Positions 8,774 through 18,128 of a DNA stretch of 64,000 nt are shown here, piece after piece. This stretch comes from Larkinella knui (lineage in GTDB: Bacteria > Bacteroidota > Bacteroidia > Cytophagales > Spirosomataceae): assembly GCF_003858645.1 (NCBI RefSeq), contig NZ_RQJP01000001.1:868001-932000 (forward strand), in the 5' to 3' direction. The position numbers were made by a program, and so were the translations under genes. Under the pieces are notes generated by a model, which did not search any database, was not told the origin of the DNA, and saw nothing but the letters and a program-made list of their open reading frames with translations. Each line of letters opens with the position of its first letter. The first letter of the stretch is position 1.

Positions 8774-10366
8774 ATGACCGCACTCACTCAGGCAATGAAA
8801 CAAACGCGTCGTCATTTTCTACAATCTGCAGCTTCGTCGCTGGTACTTCCGGTCCTGATCGATGGGTATGGGGCCAAAGCGTTCGCCCGCCCGTCGTCGT
8901 TCATCCAGTCGTTGCTCGGTTTGGCTGATCAAAACGACCGGGTGCTGGTCATTATTCAGCTCCAGGGCGGTAACGATGGCTTGAACACGGTGATCCCGCT
9001 CGACCAGATGGGGGTGTATACGTCTCCGGGTTTTCGGGGCAATATTGCCATCTCCGAAGCCAAAGCCCTGAAGTTGAAAAATTACGCCGGCACCGGCCTG
9101 CATCCGGCCATGACCGGGATGCAGCAGCTGTTTAATGACGGAAAGTTGAGCATTGTACAGGGGGTTTCGTATCCGACACCCAACTTTTCACACTTCCGGG
9201 CGAGCGACATTTGGATGACAGCGGTGGATGCGGACAAAACCTCCGCTTCGGGCTGGACCGGACGTTACCTCGACAAACGGTTTCCGGGCTATCCGAACAG
9301 CTATCCTACCGGTAAAATGCCCGACCCGCCCGCCCTTCAAATTGGCTATGTGACGTCGACGGCCCTGCTCGGCCCGACAGATGCCATGACCATCGTGTTA
9401 CAAAATCCCGACACGTTCGCCCGGCTGGTTGGCGAAACGCCCAAAGATCCCCTATCAACCATTCCGGGCTACGCCGGGCGGCAAATCGAATACATTCGCC
9501 AGCAGCAGGCCAGTTCGGTCCGGTATGCCGGGCAAATCAAAACCGCGGCTGGTCTGGGAATGAACCGGGCTAAGTACCCGGATAAAAATGCCCTGGGCGA
9601 CCAGCTTAAAATCATCGCCCGGCTCATCAGCGGAGGTTTGCAAACCAAGGTTTATTATCTGACCATGGGCGGTTTTGACAACCATGCCAATCAGGTGGTG
9701 GCTACCGACACCTCGACCGGCACCCATGCGAATTTACTCAAAATACTCTCCGATGCGGTTCTGGCCTTTCAAAACGACCTGACTCAACTCAAAGTCGATG
9801 ATCGGGTGGTGGGCATGACGTTTTCGGAATTTGGGCGACGGGCCATCTCGAACGGCAGTTTGGGCACCGATCACGGCACTTCGGCTCCCATGTTCGTTTT
9901 TGGCAATGCCATCAAGTCGCCCCTGGTGGGTCGAAATCCGAATCTGAGCGATCTCAACAACAACAACCTGAAGATGCAGACCGACTTCCGGCAAGTGTAT
10001 GCGGCCATTTTAACCGACTGGCTCCAAACCGACGCCGACACCGAAACGGCAACCCTCTTTAAGGATTTTCCGGTAGCACCGGTATTTCGGCAGACCGTTA
10101 CGGCACTGGAACCCGTGGTATCTGACGCGCGGCTGTATCCAAACCCGGCATCGGCCGGGGTGGTGCTGGAATCGGAATGGCTTAGGCAAGGTGTTAAATC
10201 CGTTCAGGTTACGGACCTGCAGGGGCGGTTTTTATCCGTGCAAACGTCACGGCCAACGCCGACAACCCTGCAATTTACAGTGGCAAATTTACCGGCCGGG
10301 AGTTACGTACTACGTGTTGAAACCGCGCCCGGTATGCTCACCAAGCGAATGGTAGTGGTGCATTGA
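8774..10366 (+). CDS. DUF1501 protein with Tat signal and T9SS C-terminal sorting domain
   Basis: A sulfatase/alkaline-phosphatase-fold protein of the DUF1501 family. The N-terminus has a twin-arginine signal (TRRHFLQ followed by a hydrophobic run and AKAFA). VLVIIQLQGGNDGLNTV is the family signature, and FSEFGRR and DHGTSAPMFV lie further on. The last ~80 residues (SDARLYPNPASAGVV ... LPAGSYVLRVETAPGMLTKRMVVV) form a type A type IX secretion sorting domain. The product is therefore probably exported by Tat, then sent to or through the outer membrane by T9SS. ATG at 8774 is used; ATG at 8795, closer to the RR motif, is equally possible. It follows the DUF1800 gene. Confidence 0.9.
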   Translation: MTALTQAMKQTRRHFLQSAASSLVLPVLIDGYGAKAFARPSSFIQSLLGLADQNDRVLVIIQLQGGNDGLNTVIPLDQMGVYTSPGFRGNIAISEAKALKLKNYAGTGLHPAMTGMQQLFNDGKLSIVQGVSYPTPNFSHFRASDIWMTAVDADKTSASGWTGRYLDKRFPGYPNSYPTGKMPDPPALQIGYVTSTALLGPTDAMTIVLQNPDTFARLVGETPKDPLSTIPGYAGRQIEYIRQQQASSVRYAGQIKTAAGLGMNRAKYPDKNALGDQLKIIARLISGGLQTKVYYLTMGGFDNHANQVVATDTSTGTHANLLKILSDAVLAFQNDLTQLKVDDRVVGMTFSEFGRRAISNGSLGTDHGTSAPMFVFGNAIKSPLVGRNPNLSDLNNNNLKMQTDFRQVYAAILTDWLQTDADTETATLFKDFPVAPVFRQTVTALEPVVSDARLYPNPASAGVVLESEWLRQGVKSVQVTDLQGRFLSVQTSRPTPTTLQFTVANLPAGSYVLRVETAPGMLTKRMVVVH

Positions 10367-10402
10367 AATGGGAATTGGCACAGTTTTAGCAAAAAAGAAA
10401 GT

Positions 10403-11164
10403 ATGCATTATTTATCAATTATTGTTTGGCTAACCATTTTGCCAGCCATGCCCGGTCTGGCCCAACCCGCAACCAAACTGGTTGAACGGCACACAACGGT
10501 ATTTGCCGTAAAAGCAATTGATGAAAAGACCCGGGCTGAAATTCCGGCTACTTACCGGGTGAAAGCCATGATTTCCAGGAAAATCTTCAATGGTAAGAGT
10601 TCGCCGGGGCGCGAGTTTACATTTTCGCTGGGGCAAAGTGATACGGTGGTGATCAATACGACCGCCAAAGGCTATTACGCGATGGAGGAGGTGTTGTTTG
10701 TGCCCTGCGACACCTGCGCGAATTATGAACACCTCGCCCTGATGGAGAAAGCCGCAGTGGAAAAAGTCGGTCCGGAAAAAACGGCGAAGCCCGACAGTAT
10801 CTTCCGCGATTTAAAAGTGAATGACAAGATCCGGCTCGACAATGTGTATTTTGATCAAAGCAGTTACATTTTGAGAAAGGAGTCGTATCCGCAGCTCGAC
10901 ATCCTGCTGAATACGCTGAAAAGCTACCCCAAGCTAGTGATTGAAATCGCGGGGCATACCGACAACGTCGGCGACCGGCGGCTGAACCAGTCCCTTTCTG
11001 AAAACCGGGCGCGGGTCATCACCAATTACCTTATTCAACGCGGTATTCCCGAAAACCGCCTTCAGTACCAGGGCTACGGTGACAACCGCCCGGCCGCTCC
11101 CAACGATAATGAACTCAACAAGAAACTAAACCGGCGGGTTGAGTTTACGGTCCTCAGGATGTGA
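10403..11164 (+). CDS. OmpA-family peptidoglycan-binding protein
   Basis: A 253-residue exported protein. The N-terminal signal peptide (YLSIIVWLTILPAMPGLAQ, cleavage after about residue 20) is followed by a domain of about 120 residues with no recognised family. A C-terminal OmpA domain then runs from about residue 140: LDNVYFDQSSYILRKES, then IEIAGHTDNVGDRRLNQSLSENRA and YGDNRPAAPNDN. OmpA domains bind the diaminopimelate side chain of peptidoglycan from the periplasmic side. It lies 36 bases after the DUF1501 gene on the same strand and may share its transcript. Confidence 0.9.
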   Translation: MHYLSIIVWLTILPAMPGLAQPATKLVERHTTVFAVKAIDEKTRAEIPATYRVKAMISRKIFNGKSSPGREFTFSLGQSDTVVINTTAKGYYAMEEVLFVPCDTCANYEHLALMEKAAVEKVGPEKTAKPDSIFRDLKVNDKIRLDNVYFDQSSYILRKESYPQLDILLNTLKSYPKLVIEIAGHTDNVGDRRLNQSLSENRARVITNYLIQRGIPENRLQYQGYGDNRPAAPNDNELNKKLNRRVEFTVLRM

Positions 11165-11422
11165 TGCCTGACACTCCGGAATCTCCTTTCTAACTTACTG
11201 GTTAGTGGCTGGCTGGGCATGGAGTACTATTTTTACAAGTTTACCGTGTGTGGTCTGTCAGGTTCGAACCGTTAAAGTCATTCGGGAAAACACGGTTCAG
11301 GGAGAATGCAACGATCGTTCGACGGCCAGTGCCGAATGGGTAAATTGTCAAAGACACTGGCCTGTCGGGCGCTTTTTTGGGTAAAATTGCGTTATCAGTT
11401 TTTACGTGATTTGCTTGTCCCG

Positions 11423-12193
11423 ATGCGCTATTTTGTTCGTGAAGATTCGATTGTTCGGAAAATATGGGGTGATGCCGATGTGATTCTGCTCATTTTTGCA
11501 GGAGGGGCCGCTGAATTTGCATTAAACCGGGCTGTCGACTGGCTGTTTTACACCGGAAAACTCCCCGCCGATCCGATTGGCCGGTTATTTTCGACGGTTC
11601 GATACGCCCAGGAAATTGTGTTTATGCCGCATGAAAAAGCCGTTGGAGCCATCAACCGGATGCGGGCTATTCACGGTGGCGTCGAAAAAAGCCGGGGTTA
11701 CCAGATTCCCGACTGGGCTTATCGCGACGTCTTGTATATGCTGATCGATTACTCCGAACGGGCTTTTCAGCTGCTGCACCGCCCACTGACCAACCCGGAG
11801 CGCGAAGAGCTTTTCGATACCTTTCTGCGCGTGGGCGAGGGCATGGGCGTTCCGGAACTACCGCAAAATTATGCCGACTGGCAAACCGACCGGCGGCTTC
11901 ATCTGGATCGTGATCTGGCGCACAGCTCATTTACCGACCAGCTTTTTGTACGGTATCGGGAAGAACTGGGGAACTGGCGGTATGGGTTGCTGCTTCAGGC
12001 GCAATCACTGTTAGTGCCGGATCAAGTTCGAAAACGACTGCCGTTGCCTGAAAAACCAGCCCTGGCGTCGATGATGTGGCTCTATAAAGTGCTGGAACGC
12101 TTGCGGTTACGCGCGCTGACCCAACGAATTTTATTGCCATCAGCTTACCTGCACCAAATCAGGGAGTTGGACCGGGAAGTGGTGGCAGGGTAA
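11423..12193 (+). CDS. Oxygenase MpaB-like (DUF2236) family protein
   Basis: The product resembles the DUF2236 (ER-bound oxygenase mpaB) family: IFAGGAAEFALNRAVDWLFYTGKLPADPIGRLFSTVRYAQEIVF, AIHGGVE and PDWAYRDVLYMLIDYSERAF. Some family members are haem proteins, such as latex-clearing protein, or diverse oxygenases; the substrate here is unknown. The start at 11423 (MRYFVREDSIVRKIWGD) is chosen because homology seems to begin there. In-frame ATGs at 11306 and 11336 would add a basic extension of 29-39 residues. The 258 bases upstream show no clear promoter. Confidence 0.7.
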   Translation: MRYFVREDSIVRKIWGDADVILLIFAGGAAEFALNRAVDWLFYTGKLPADPIGRLFSTVRYAQEIVFMPHEKAVGAINRMRAIHGGVEKSRGYQIPDWAYRDVLYMLIDYSERAFQLLHRPLTNPEREELFDTFLRVGEGMGVPELPQNYADWQTDRRLHLDRDLAHSSFTDQLFVRYREELGNWRYGLLLQAQSLLVPDQVRKRLPLPEKPALASMMWLYKVLERLRLRALTQRILLPSAYLHQIRELDREVVAG

Positions 12194-12263
12194 TAGACGG
12201 CTTGTTGGGCAAAAACCGATTCCGTTGCGTGAGCGTCTGCGCCTAAACTGCGTGATTCGTCAT

Positions 12264-14000
12264 TCACTTCGGCCAGTGCGTTTCAATTCCCTGAGTCCGG
12301 ATCAACTTCTGAAATTCTTCCAGCAGCGGTTTTTGCTCCCGAACGGCGCGGGGAATCACCTTTTTGTCGAGGGCAAAAGCAACCAGTGCGCCGACGGCTT
12401 CGCCAATACTCCATTCCACGGGATGCAGACGGTAGCAGCCGTTCGTTAGGTGCGTGGTGCCGATATTTTTGTTGGCGGGAAGCAGATTTTCCATGCGCCG
12501 GGGCAGGAGCGCACCCAAAGGGATTTGAAATGGAAGCGAACCAAAATCGATGTAATTGTTGCCCCGGCTACTGGGATGCAAATCAATGTGGTAATACCCA
12601 ACTCCCACGCTGTCGTAAAAATCAGCCGCCGTGTTGCCGGTTTTTTGCCCCGTAATCAAGGCCCGGTTGGCCGCGCCGACGTGTTCTTCCAGAACGGTGA
12701 AAACCGCCTTGATCCGGCGTGATTCCCGGACATAAGGATACTTGGCCATGCCGTCTTCCGTGCCCATGATGTCGGGTCGTAGCCGCAAACCGGGCCAGCC
12801 CTGACCGCCGTCCGGGCGGGGGGCTTCGGTTTGGAGCCAGTAGAAGAGCGAAAGGTTGAGCTGCTTGGCCTGATCGACGTGTTTTTTGAATTCTTTATCA
12901 CTCACACCCACCAGGTTGCCCAGGAAATAATCATTCTGGGGCCAGTTCACCACGGTAATATCGCTGAGGTAGGTTCCCGGTTTGAAATTGCTTTTGCTAA
13001 TCAGCCGGCGGTAATTCCACAGATTCAGGGCTGAGCCGGTGGCAATGCCTTCCGGATGAAAACCGAGTGTTTTGGGTTCCAGCGTCGACGGGTTGGAATA
13101 GGAGAGGTCGAGGAGTTTACCAGACCACGCGGGCGTTAATTTCGGAACCAGATTCCGCCAGAAATCATAATCTTTGGGTTTTTCAATGCTATGGTCAACG
13201 GCTTTGTTGTTGATCATTGGCACGTAATCCATCGCAAAGCAAACCGTAAAGGCCTGCTGGTTCGCGGGATCTCCTTTTTCGGGAGCGTGCAGTTCGCCGG
13301 TTTCATTTTTCGATTCCGTTCCGGTGACAAATTCTGTTCCGGTCAGCGGTAATAAATCGCCCAGTTCGGTTGCATCCACAAAATACGGCGCCGTCAACAT
13401 CACTTCCTTTCCACTGCGTAGGCTTACCGCTTTCAAGGCCCGCACCCGGTCGCCGGTAGCATCGGCCCCCGTGATCTTGTGCTCCGTCAAAAGCGTTAAT
13501 TGTTGTGAACTGAGGTAGGGTGCCAGCATGTCCAGCAAAACCGCCACGGCTACCCGCGGTTCATGGCACAGGCGGGAAACCGCCCCGTCGCCCGGATTGA
13601 GCTGTTTTCGGTTTCTGGCGTCGTCGGTCAGCGGATAATTCCGGATGTAATAGTCCCGGACGGCCGTCCGGAAAGTCCGGTAAAGCCGGGTCGCACCGTG
13701 GGTTTCGATCCACTGATGCTCGTCGGGAGGCACGCCCTGCTGGGAAATCTGCCCACCGATCCAATCGGTTTCTTCCGTCAGAATAACCCTTAGATTGGAA
13801 CGCAAAGCCGCTAAAGCAGCCGCGCATCCCCCCAATCCACCACCGGCGACAACTACATCGGCCGAAAATTCGTTACTACTTTGATTCGGGGCAAACCCGC
13901 GCGTTTCAGCCAGTGCCGGCGTTGGGAGGGCAAACGACGATGCCGATGTCGCGACTATACTGCCAACAGCAACGGTTTCAATGAAATTTCTTCGATTCAT
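12264..14000 (-). CDS. Tat-exported FAD-dependent oxidoreductase
   Basis: A 578-residue protein of the FAD-dependent oxidoreductase family close to PF12831. A Tat-type signal (MNRRNFIETVAVGSIVATSA ... ALA, about residues 1-30) precedes the dinucleotide-binding motif ADVVVAGGGLGGCAAALAAL and the flavin-linked DWIGGQISQQG near residue 80. Members of this group often act in sugar or uronate catabolism, but the substrate is not evident here. It is alone on its strand. The divergent E2 gene starts 163 bases away, so the two promoters share that gap. Confidence 0.88.
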   Translation of the reverse strand: MNRRNFIETVAVGSIVATSASSFALPTPALAETRGFAPNQSSNEFSADVVVAGGGLGGCAAALAALRSNLRVILTEETDWIGGQISQQGVPPDEHQWIETHGATRLYRTFRTAVRDYYIRNYPLTDDARNRKQLNPGDGAVSRLCHEPRVAVAVLLDMLAPYLSSQQLTLLTEHKITGADATGDRVRALKAVSLRSGKEVMLTAPYFVDATELGDLLPLTGTEFVTGTESKNETGELHAPEKGDPANQQAFTVCFAMDYVPMINNKAVDHSIEKPKDYDFWRNLVPKLTPAWSGKLLDLSYSNPSTLEPKTLGFHPEGIATGSALNLWNYRRLISKSNFKPGTYLSDITVVNWPQNDYFLGNLVGVSDKEFKKHVDQAKQLNLSLFYWLQTEAPRPDGGQGWPGLRLRPDIMGTEDGMAKYPYVRESRRIKAVFTVLEEHVGAANRALITGQKTGNTAADFYDSVGVGYYHIDLHPSSRGNNYIDFGSLPFQIPLGALLPRRMENLLPANKNIGTTHLTNGCYRLHPVEWSIGEAVGALVAFALDKKVIPRAVREQKPLLEEFQKLIRTQGIETHWPK

Positions 14001-14163
14001 AAAGACGGTAATGGAAAAGGCGGGGTGGTCGATTATCAGGCCGCAATTTGCAAATCAAAGCGGATAAGTGGAAACTTCGCGTCAGGTTAACCAACTTTCC
14101 CCGCTTTCTTCTAATTTTGAACACTCGAAGCAGAACTACTGATATACTTGCACAAAACCGCAT

Positions 14164-15867
14164 ATGGCAGAATTAATCCGAATGCCCAAGATGAGCGACA
14201 CCATGACCGAAGGTGTCATCGCTGAATGGCATAAGAAAGTAGGCGACACCGTCAAGTCGGGCGACGTGCTGGCCGAGGTGGAAACCGATAAGGCGACGAT
14301 GGACCTGGAGGCTTACGACGAAGGGACGTTATTATACATTGGCGTTGAAAAAGGCCAGGCCGTACCGATCGATGGCATTCTCGCCGTCGTGGGGAAAGCC
14401 GGTGAAGATTTTAAATCCTTACTGGATGGTTCCGGTTCGTCAAACGGTGCATCGGAATCGAAAGCCGAAGCACCGGCCGAAAAACCAGCCACACCCGCCC
14501 CCAGCCCGAATGGCGCGGCTCCGGGCCAGGCCACCAGCCAGACGCCCGACCCGAAAGCGGTTTCGGCTGCTCCGGCAGCCAACGTCAATGCGTCGATCAT
14601 TCGGATGCCGAAAATGAGCGATACGATGACCGAAGGAACCATCGTGGCCTGGAATAAAAAAGAAGGCGACACCGTGAAAGCCGGTGACGTACTGGCCGAG
14701 GTGGAAACCGACAAGGCGACGATGGATCTGGAAGCCTACGAAGAGGGCACCCTGTTGTACATCGGCGTCAAGGAAGGCCAGGCCGTTGCCGTGGATGAAG
14801 TGATCGCGGTGGTTGGCGAAAAAGGCGCCGATTTTAAAGTACTGTTGCAAGGCGGTGGACAACCCGCAGCGCCAGCCGCCACCCCGGCTGTTGAAGCTCC
14901 CAAAGCCGAAGCGCAACCAACGGCGGCTCCGGCGGAAGCCACGAGCGACAACGGCCACGAAGGCCGGGTTCTGGCTTCACCGCTTGCCAAGTCGATTGCG
15001 AAAGAAAAAGGCGTCAACCTGGCGCAGGTGCAGGGGTCTGGCCCCGACGGACGCATTGTAAAACGCGATGTCGAAACCTTCCAGCCTTCCAGCCAGCCAG
15101 CCGCGCAACCGGCTCCGGTGCAAACCGCCCCGGCTCCGGCCCCAAAACCGGCTGCTCCTGCCGTTCAACCGGCTCCGGTTGCCCAGGGCGAGTACGAAGA
15201 CATTCCGCTGACCCAGATGCGGAAAACGATTGCCCGTCGTTTGTCGGAGAGCCTGTTTACGGCTCCGCATTTCTACCTGACCATGGAAATCAACATGGAC
15301 AAGGCGATGGATCTGCGTGGCAAAGTCAACGAGGTCAGTCCGGTCAAGGTATCGTTCAACGATTTTGTCCTGAAAGCGGCCGCATTGGCGCTGAAGAAAC
15401 ACCCGGCCGTGAATTCGTCGTGGTTAGGTGATAAAATCAGACGGTATTCGTACGTCAACATTGGCGTTGCCGTGGCGGTGGATGAAGGCCTGCTGGTGCC
15501 GGTTGTTCGCAATGCCGACCAGAAAACGTTATCGACTATTGCCGCCGAAGTGAAAGATCTGGCGGGAAAAGCTAAAGACAAAAAACTCCAGCCGAAAGAC
15601 TGGGAAGGCAGCACGTTCTCGATTTCCAACCTGGGCATGTTCGGTATCGACGAATTTACGGCCATCATCAACCCGCCCGATTCCTGTATTCTGGCGATTG
15701 GTTCGATTAAACAAACCGTCAAATTTGAAGGCGATATCGCCAAGCCGACCAACGTCATGAAAGTTACCCTTTCGTGCGATCACCGCTCGGTCGATGGTGC
15801 CACGGGCGCTTCTTTCCTGCAGACGTTCAAGGGCCTGCTGGAAAATCCATTCGGAATGTTGGTATAA
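14164..15867 (+). CDS. pdhC: Pyruvate dehydrogenase E2, dihydrolipoamide acetyltransferase
   Basis: The E2 core of the pyruvate dehydrogenase complex, which transfers acetyl groups from lipoamide to CoA. Two lipoyl domains each carry the lipoylated lysine in ETDKATMDLEAY (about residues 42 and 187). Ala/Pro-rich linkers follow, then the peripheral subunit-binding domain (LASPLAKSIAKEKGVNLAQVQGSGPDGRI, about 273-300). The catalytic domain ends near the active-site motif CDHRSVDG. The 567-residue length suits a two-lipoyl E2. E1 and E3 genes are not adjacent. The two lipoyl domains share a 35-base nearly identical stretch, a sign of duplication or conversion. Confidence 0.96.
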   Translation: MAELIRMPKMSDTMTEGVIAEWHKKVGDTVKSGDVLAEVETDKATMDLEAYDEGTLLYIGVEKGQAVPIDGILAVVGKAGEDFKSLLDGSGSSNGASESKAEAPAEKPATPAPSPNGAAPGQATSQTPDPKAVSAAPAANVNASIIRMPKMSDTMTEGTIVAWNKKEGDTVKAGDVLAEVETDKATMDLEAYEEGTLLYIGVKEGQAVAVDEVIAVVGEKGADFKVLLQGGGQPAAPAATPAVEAPKAEAQPTAAPAEATSDNGHEGRVLASPLAKSIAKEKGVNLAQVQGSGPDGRIVKRDVETFQPSSQPAAQPAPVQTAPAPAPKPAAPAVQPAPVAQGEYEDIPLTQMRKTIARRLSESLFTAPHFYLTMEINMDKAMDLRGKVNEVSPVKVSFNDFVLKAAALALKKHPAVNSSWLGDKIRRYSYVNIGVAVAVDEGLLVPVVRNADQKTLSTIAAEVKDLAGKAKDKKLQPKDWEGSTFSISNLGMFGIDEFTAIINPPDSCILAIGSIKQTVKFEGDIAKPTNVMKVTLSCDHRSVDGATGASFLQTFKGLLENPFGMLV

Positions 15868-15869
15868 AA

Positions 15870-15961
15870 CCGGTTTATAGTTTGCAGTTTACGGTTTATG
15901 GTTTTACGGTACAGTTTCCCTACCAGACTCCATAAACTGTAAACTAGATGCCGTAAACTGG
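15870..15961. repeat. Imperfect inverted repeat between pdhC and hslV
   Basis: Arms rich in GTTTAYRG motifs: AGTTTACGGTTTATGG on the left and CCATAAACTGTAAACT on the right, 15 of 16 bases pairing, with further weaker pairing outward. It fills almost the whole gap and can form a long hairpin; it is possibly the pdhC terminator. Confidence 0.6.
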
Positions 15962-15970
15962 AAAGAAAGG

Positions 15971-16510
15971 ATGCAAAAAATTCACGCCACTACCGTCATT
16001 GGCATTCTGCACAATGGCGAAATTGCGCTCGGGGCCGACGGACAGGCTACGATGGGTAATACGATTGCTAAAAGTAACGTTCGGAAAGTAAGAAGTCTGA
16101 TGAACGGGAAAGTGCTGGCGGGATTTGCCGGTTCTACTGCCGATGCGTTTACGCTGATCGAACGATTTGAGGAAAAACTCAATGCCTACGGCGGAAACCT
16201 GAAACGGGCGGCTATTGAACTGGCAAAAGACTGGCGGACCGACCGGTATTTGCGGAAACTGGAGGCCATGTTGATTGTGGCTTCCAAAGACGATTTGCTG
16301 GTTATTTCCGGTACCGGCGATGTTCTTGAGCCGGATAATCAGATTGCTGCCATTGGCTCCGGTAGTATGTACGCCCAGTCGGCAGCCCTGGCGATGAAGA
16401 AGCACGCTTCCCAATTGACGGCCGAAGAAATGGTACGGGAAAGTTTGCATATTGCGGCCGATATTTGCATTTATACAAACCACAATCTGGTGGTGGAAAC
16501 GATACGCTAG
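15971..16510 (+). CDS. hslV: ATP-dependent protease subunit HslV
   Basis: HslV (ClpQ), the threonine-protease chamber of the HslUV protease. The start of the mature chain, [26 protein letters not shown], matches the family after short-propeptide removal, with Thr at about residue 7 or 8 as the N-terminal nucleophile. [25 protein letters not shown] and the C-terminal [14 protein letters not shown] also fit. Length is 179 residues, as expected. hslU is not adjacent, unlike the usual hslVU operon; the next gene is a histidine kinase. Long inverted repeats flank the gene on both sides. Confidence 0.95.
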   Translation: MQKIHATTVIGILHNGEIALGADGQATMGNTIAKSNVRKVRSLMNGKVLAGFAGSTADAFTLIERFEEKLNAYGGNLKRAAIELAKDWRTDRYLRKLEAMLIVASKDDLLVISGTGDVLEPDNQIAAIGSGSMYAQSAALAMKKHASQLTAEEMVRESLHIAADICIYTNHNLVVETIR

Positions 16511-16513
16511 TCG

Positions 16514-16604
16514 GTTTATGGTTTATAATTTATAGTTTATGATTGGCTGACGTATGAAATGCAAGCGTCAGCCAATTATAAATCATGAACTGTAAACCAT
16601 AAAC
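16514..16604. repeat. Long inverted repeat downstream of hslV
   Basis: Two 39-base arms, 16514-16552 and 16566-16604, flank a 13-base loop. They begin GTTTATGGTTTA and end CCATAAAC, with GGCTGACG / CGTCAGCC at the apex. All arm differences are transitions, so an RNA copy would keep pairing through G-U pairs. Confidence 0.75.
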
Positions 16605-16637
16605 TTTTTAAAACTGACAAACTACCTAATCCTCTTT

Positions 16638-18128
16638 ATGAAAGGTTTGCGAGCAGTTTTACCCAAAGCCGTCAGAAAGCGGATCACATTCGGATTTGGA
16701 ACGGCCTTGCTGTTGATTGCACTGGGTTTCGGCCTGACCTTATACAGTTACAATCAGTATCGAAAAGCCAGCGACCGGATCGAACACAGCCAGCAGGTAA
16801 CCAACCGGCTGGGCCGTATTCTGTCGCTCATAACCGACGTAGAAACCGGCGAACGCGGTTATCTGGCTTCTTCCGGAGACGGTATTTATCTGGCCGCTTT
16901 TGACGATGCATTGCCGCAGTTTACTCCGCAGCTGGATCAAATCCGGACGCTGGTGGCCGATAATCCCCAACAACTCCAAAACCTGGATTCGCTCTCGCAG
17001 CGAATCGACACCAAAATAGCGATGGCCCGCCAGCAGGTCGATGCGGTTAAAAAAAAATTGCCCATCTCCATCGCCCGGACGTATATGCTCCTGGGCAAGG
17101 CCCGCATGGATCGGGTGCGGGAGTTGTTGAAAAAAATGAATGAAGTTGAGCAAATCCGGTTCGACACCCATTCTGAAGCCGCCGAACATGCCTTTCGCAA
17201 TACACTTATTAGTATCTTTACGTTGTCGTTGCTGACGTTTGTGACGCTGATTGTTTCGTATAACCTGCTGGAAAATGAGTTGAATACCCGCCAGAAAACG
17301 GAAGATCAACTGCGGGCGTACGAGGACGAGTTGCAGGACAAGATTCAGTTGCTGGAAATATCGAACGAAGAGCTGGAGCGGTTTGCCTTTGTGGCTTCCC
17401 ACGACATGCAGGAGCCGTTGCGGAAAATTCAGTCGTTTGGCTATTTGCTCCGCGACCGGCATGAGAACGGGCTGACGCCGGAGGGAGTGATGTATTTGAA
17501 TAAAATCCTGCAATCGGCGGAGCGGATGTCAAAAATGATTAAGGATCTGCTTAACTTTTCCCGTATTTCGACCAAGAAAGAGCCTTTCCGAACTGTGCGG
17601 CTGGCCGAGGTCGTCCAGGGGATTCTGAGCGATCAGGAGCTGAAAATAAAAACCGCCGGAGCCACCTTTCAGATCGATAAACTCGCCGTAATCGAAGCCG
17701 TTCAAAGCCAGATGGATCACCTTTTTTCCAATCTGATTTCGAATGCCCTCAAGTTTACCAAACCCGGTCAACCCCCGGTTATTTCGATCAAAGGCGTATC
17801 GATTGATGGGGCGGATTACGAAGAACTTATTCCGGGGAAAAAGTATTACAAAATAACGGTTACCGACAACGGGATCGGATTTAATGAAAAGTACATCGAT
17901 CACATTTTTAAAATTTTCCAGCGATTACATGGAAAAAGCACGTACGAAGGAACCGGTATCGGACTGGCCATCTGCAAGCGCATCGTTAACAATCATAAAG
18001 GCCTGATTACGGCCCAGAGCCAAACCGGCGTTGGAACGACTTTTATCATTGTATTACCCGAAAAGCAGACGCAGTCTGTTCATGACAATGCAACAACCCA
18101 CGAAACCAGTACATATATTATTAGCTGA
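16638..18128 (+). CDS. CHASE3-type sensor histidine kinase
   Basis: A 496-residue membrane kinase. The first transmembrane segment is at about residues 17-37. A periplasmic CHASE3-like domain follows with the hallmark ITDVETGERGYLASSGD, and the second segment is at about 185-208. A short coiled coil leads to HisKA with the phospho-acceptor in FAFVASHDMQEPLRKI, then the HATPase domain with N box LISNALKFT, G1 DNGIGF and G2 GTGIGLAICKRIV. Its 3' end overlaps the start of the response regulator, indicating translational coupling. The signal is unknown. Confidence 0.93.
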   Translation: MKGLRAVLPKAVRKRITFGFGTALLLIALGFGLTLYSYNQYRKASDRIEHSQQVTNRLGRILSLITDVETGERGYLASSGDGIYLAAFDDALPQFTPQLDQIRTLVADNPQQLQNLDSLSQRIDTKIAMARQQVDAVKKKLPISIARTYMLLGKARMDRVRELLKKMNEVEQIRFDTHSEAAEHAFRNTLISIFTLSLLTFVTLIVSYNLLENELNTRQKTEDQLRAYEDELQDKIQLLEISNEELERFAFVASHDMQEPLRKIQSFGYLLRDRHENGLTPEGVMYLNKILQSAERMSKMIKDLLNFSRISTKKEPFRTVRLAEVVQGILSDQELKIKTAGATFQIDKLAVIEAVQSQMDHLFSNLISNALKFTKPGQPPVISIKGVSIDGADYEELIPGKKYYKITVTDNGIGFNEKYIDHIFKIFQRLHGKSTYEGTGIGLAICKRIVNNHKGLITAQSQTGVGTTFIIVLPEKQTQSVHDNATTHETSTYIIS

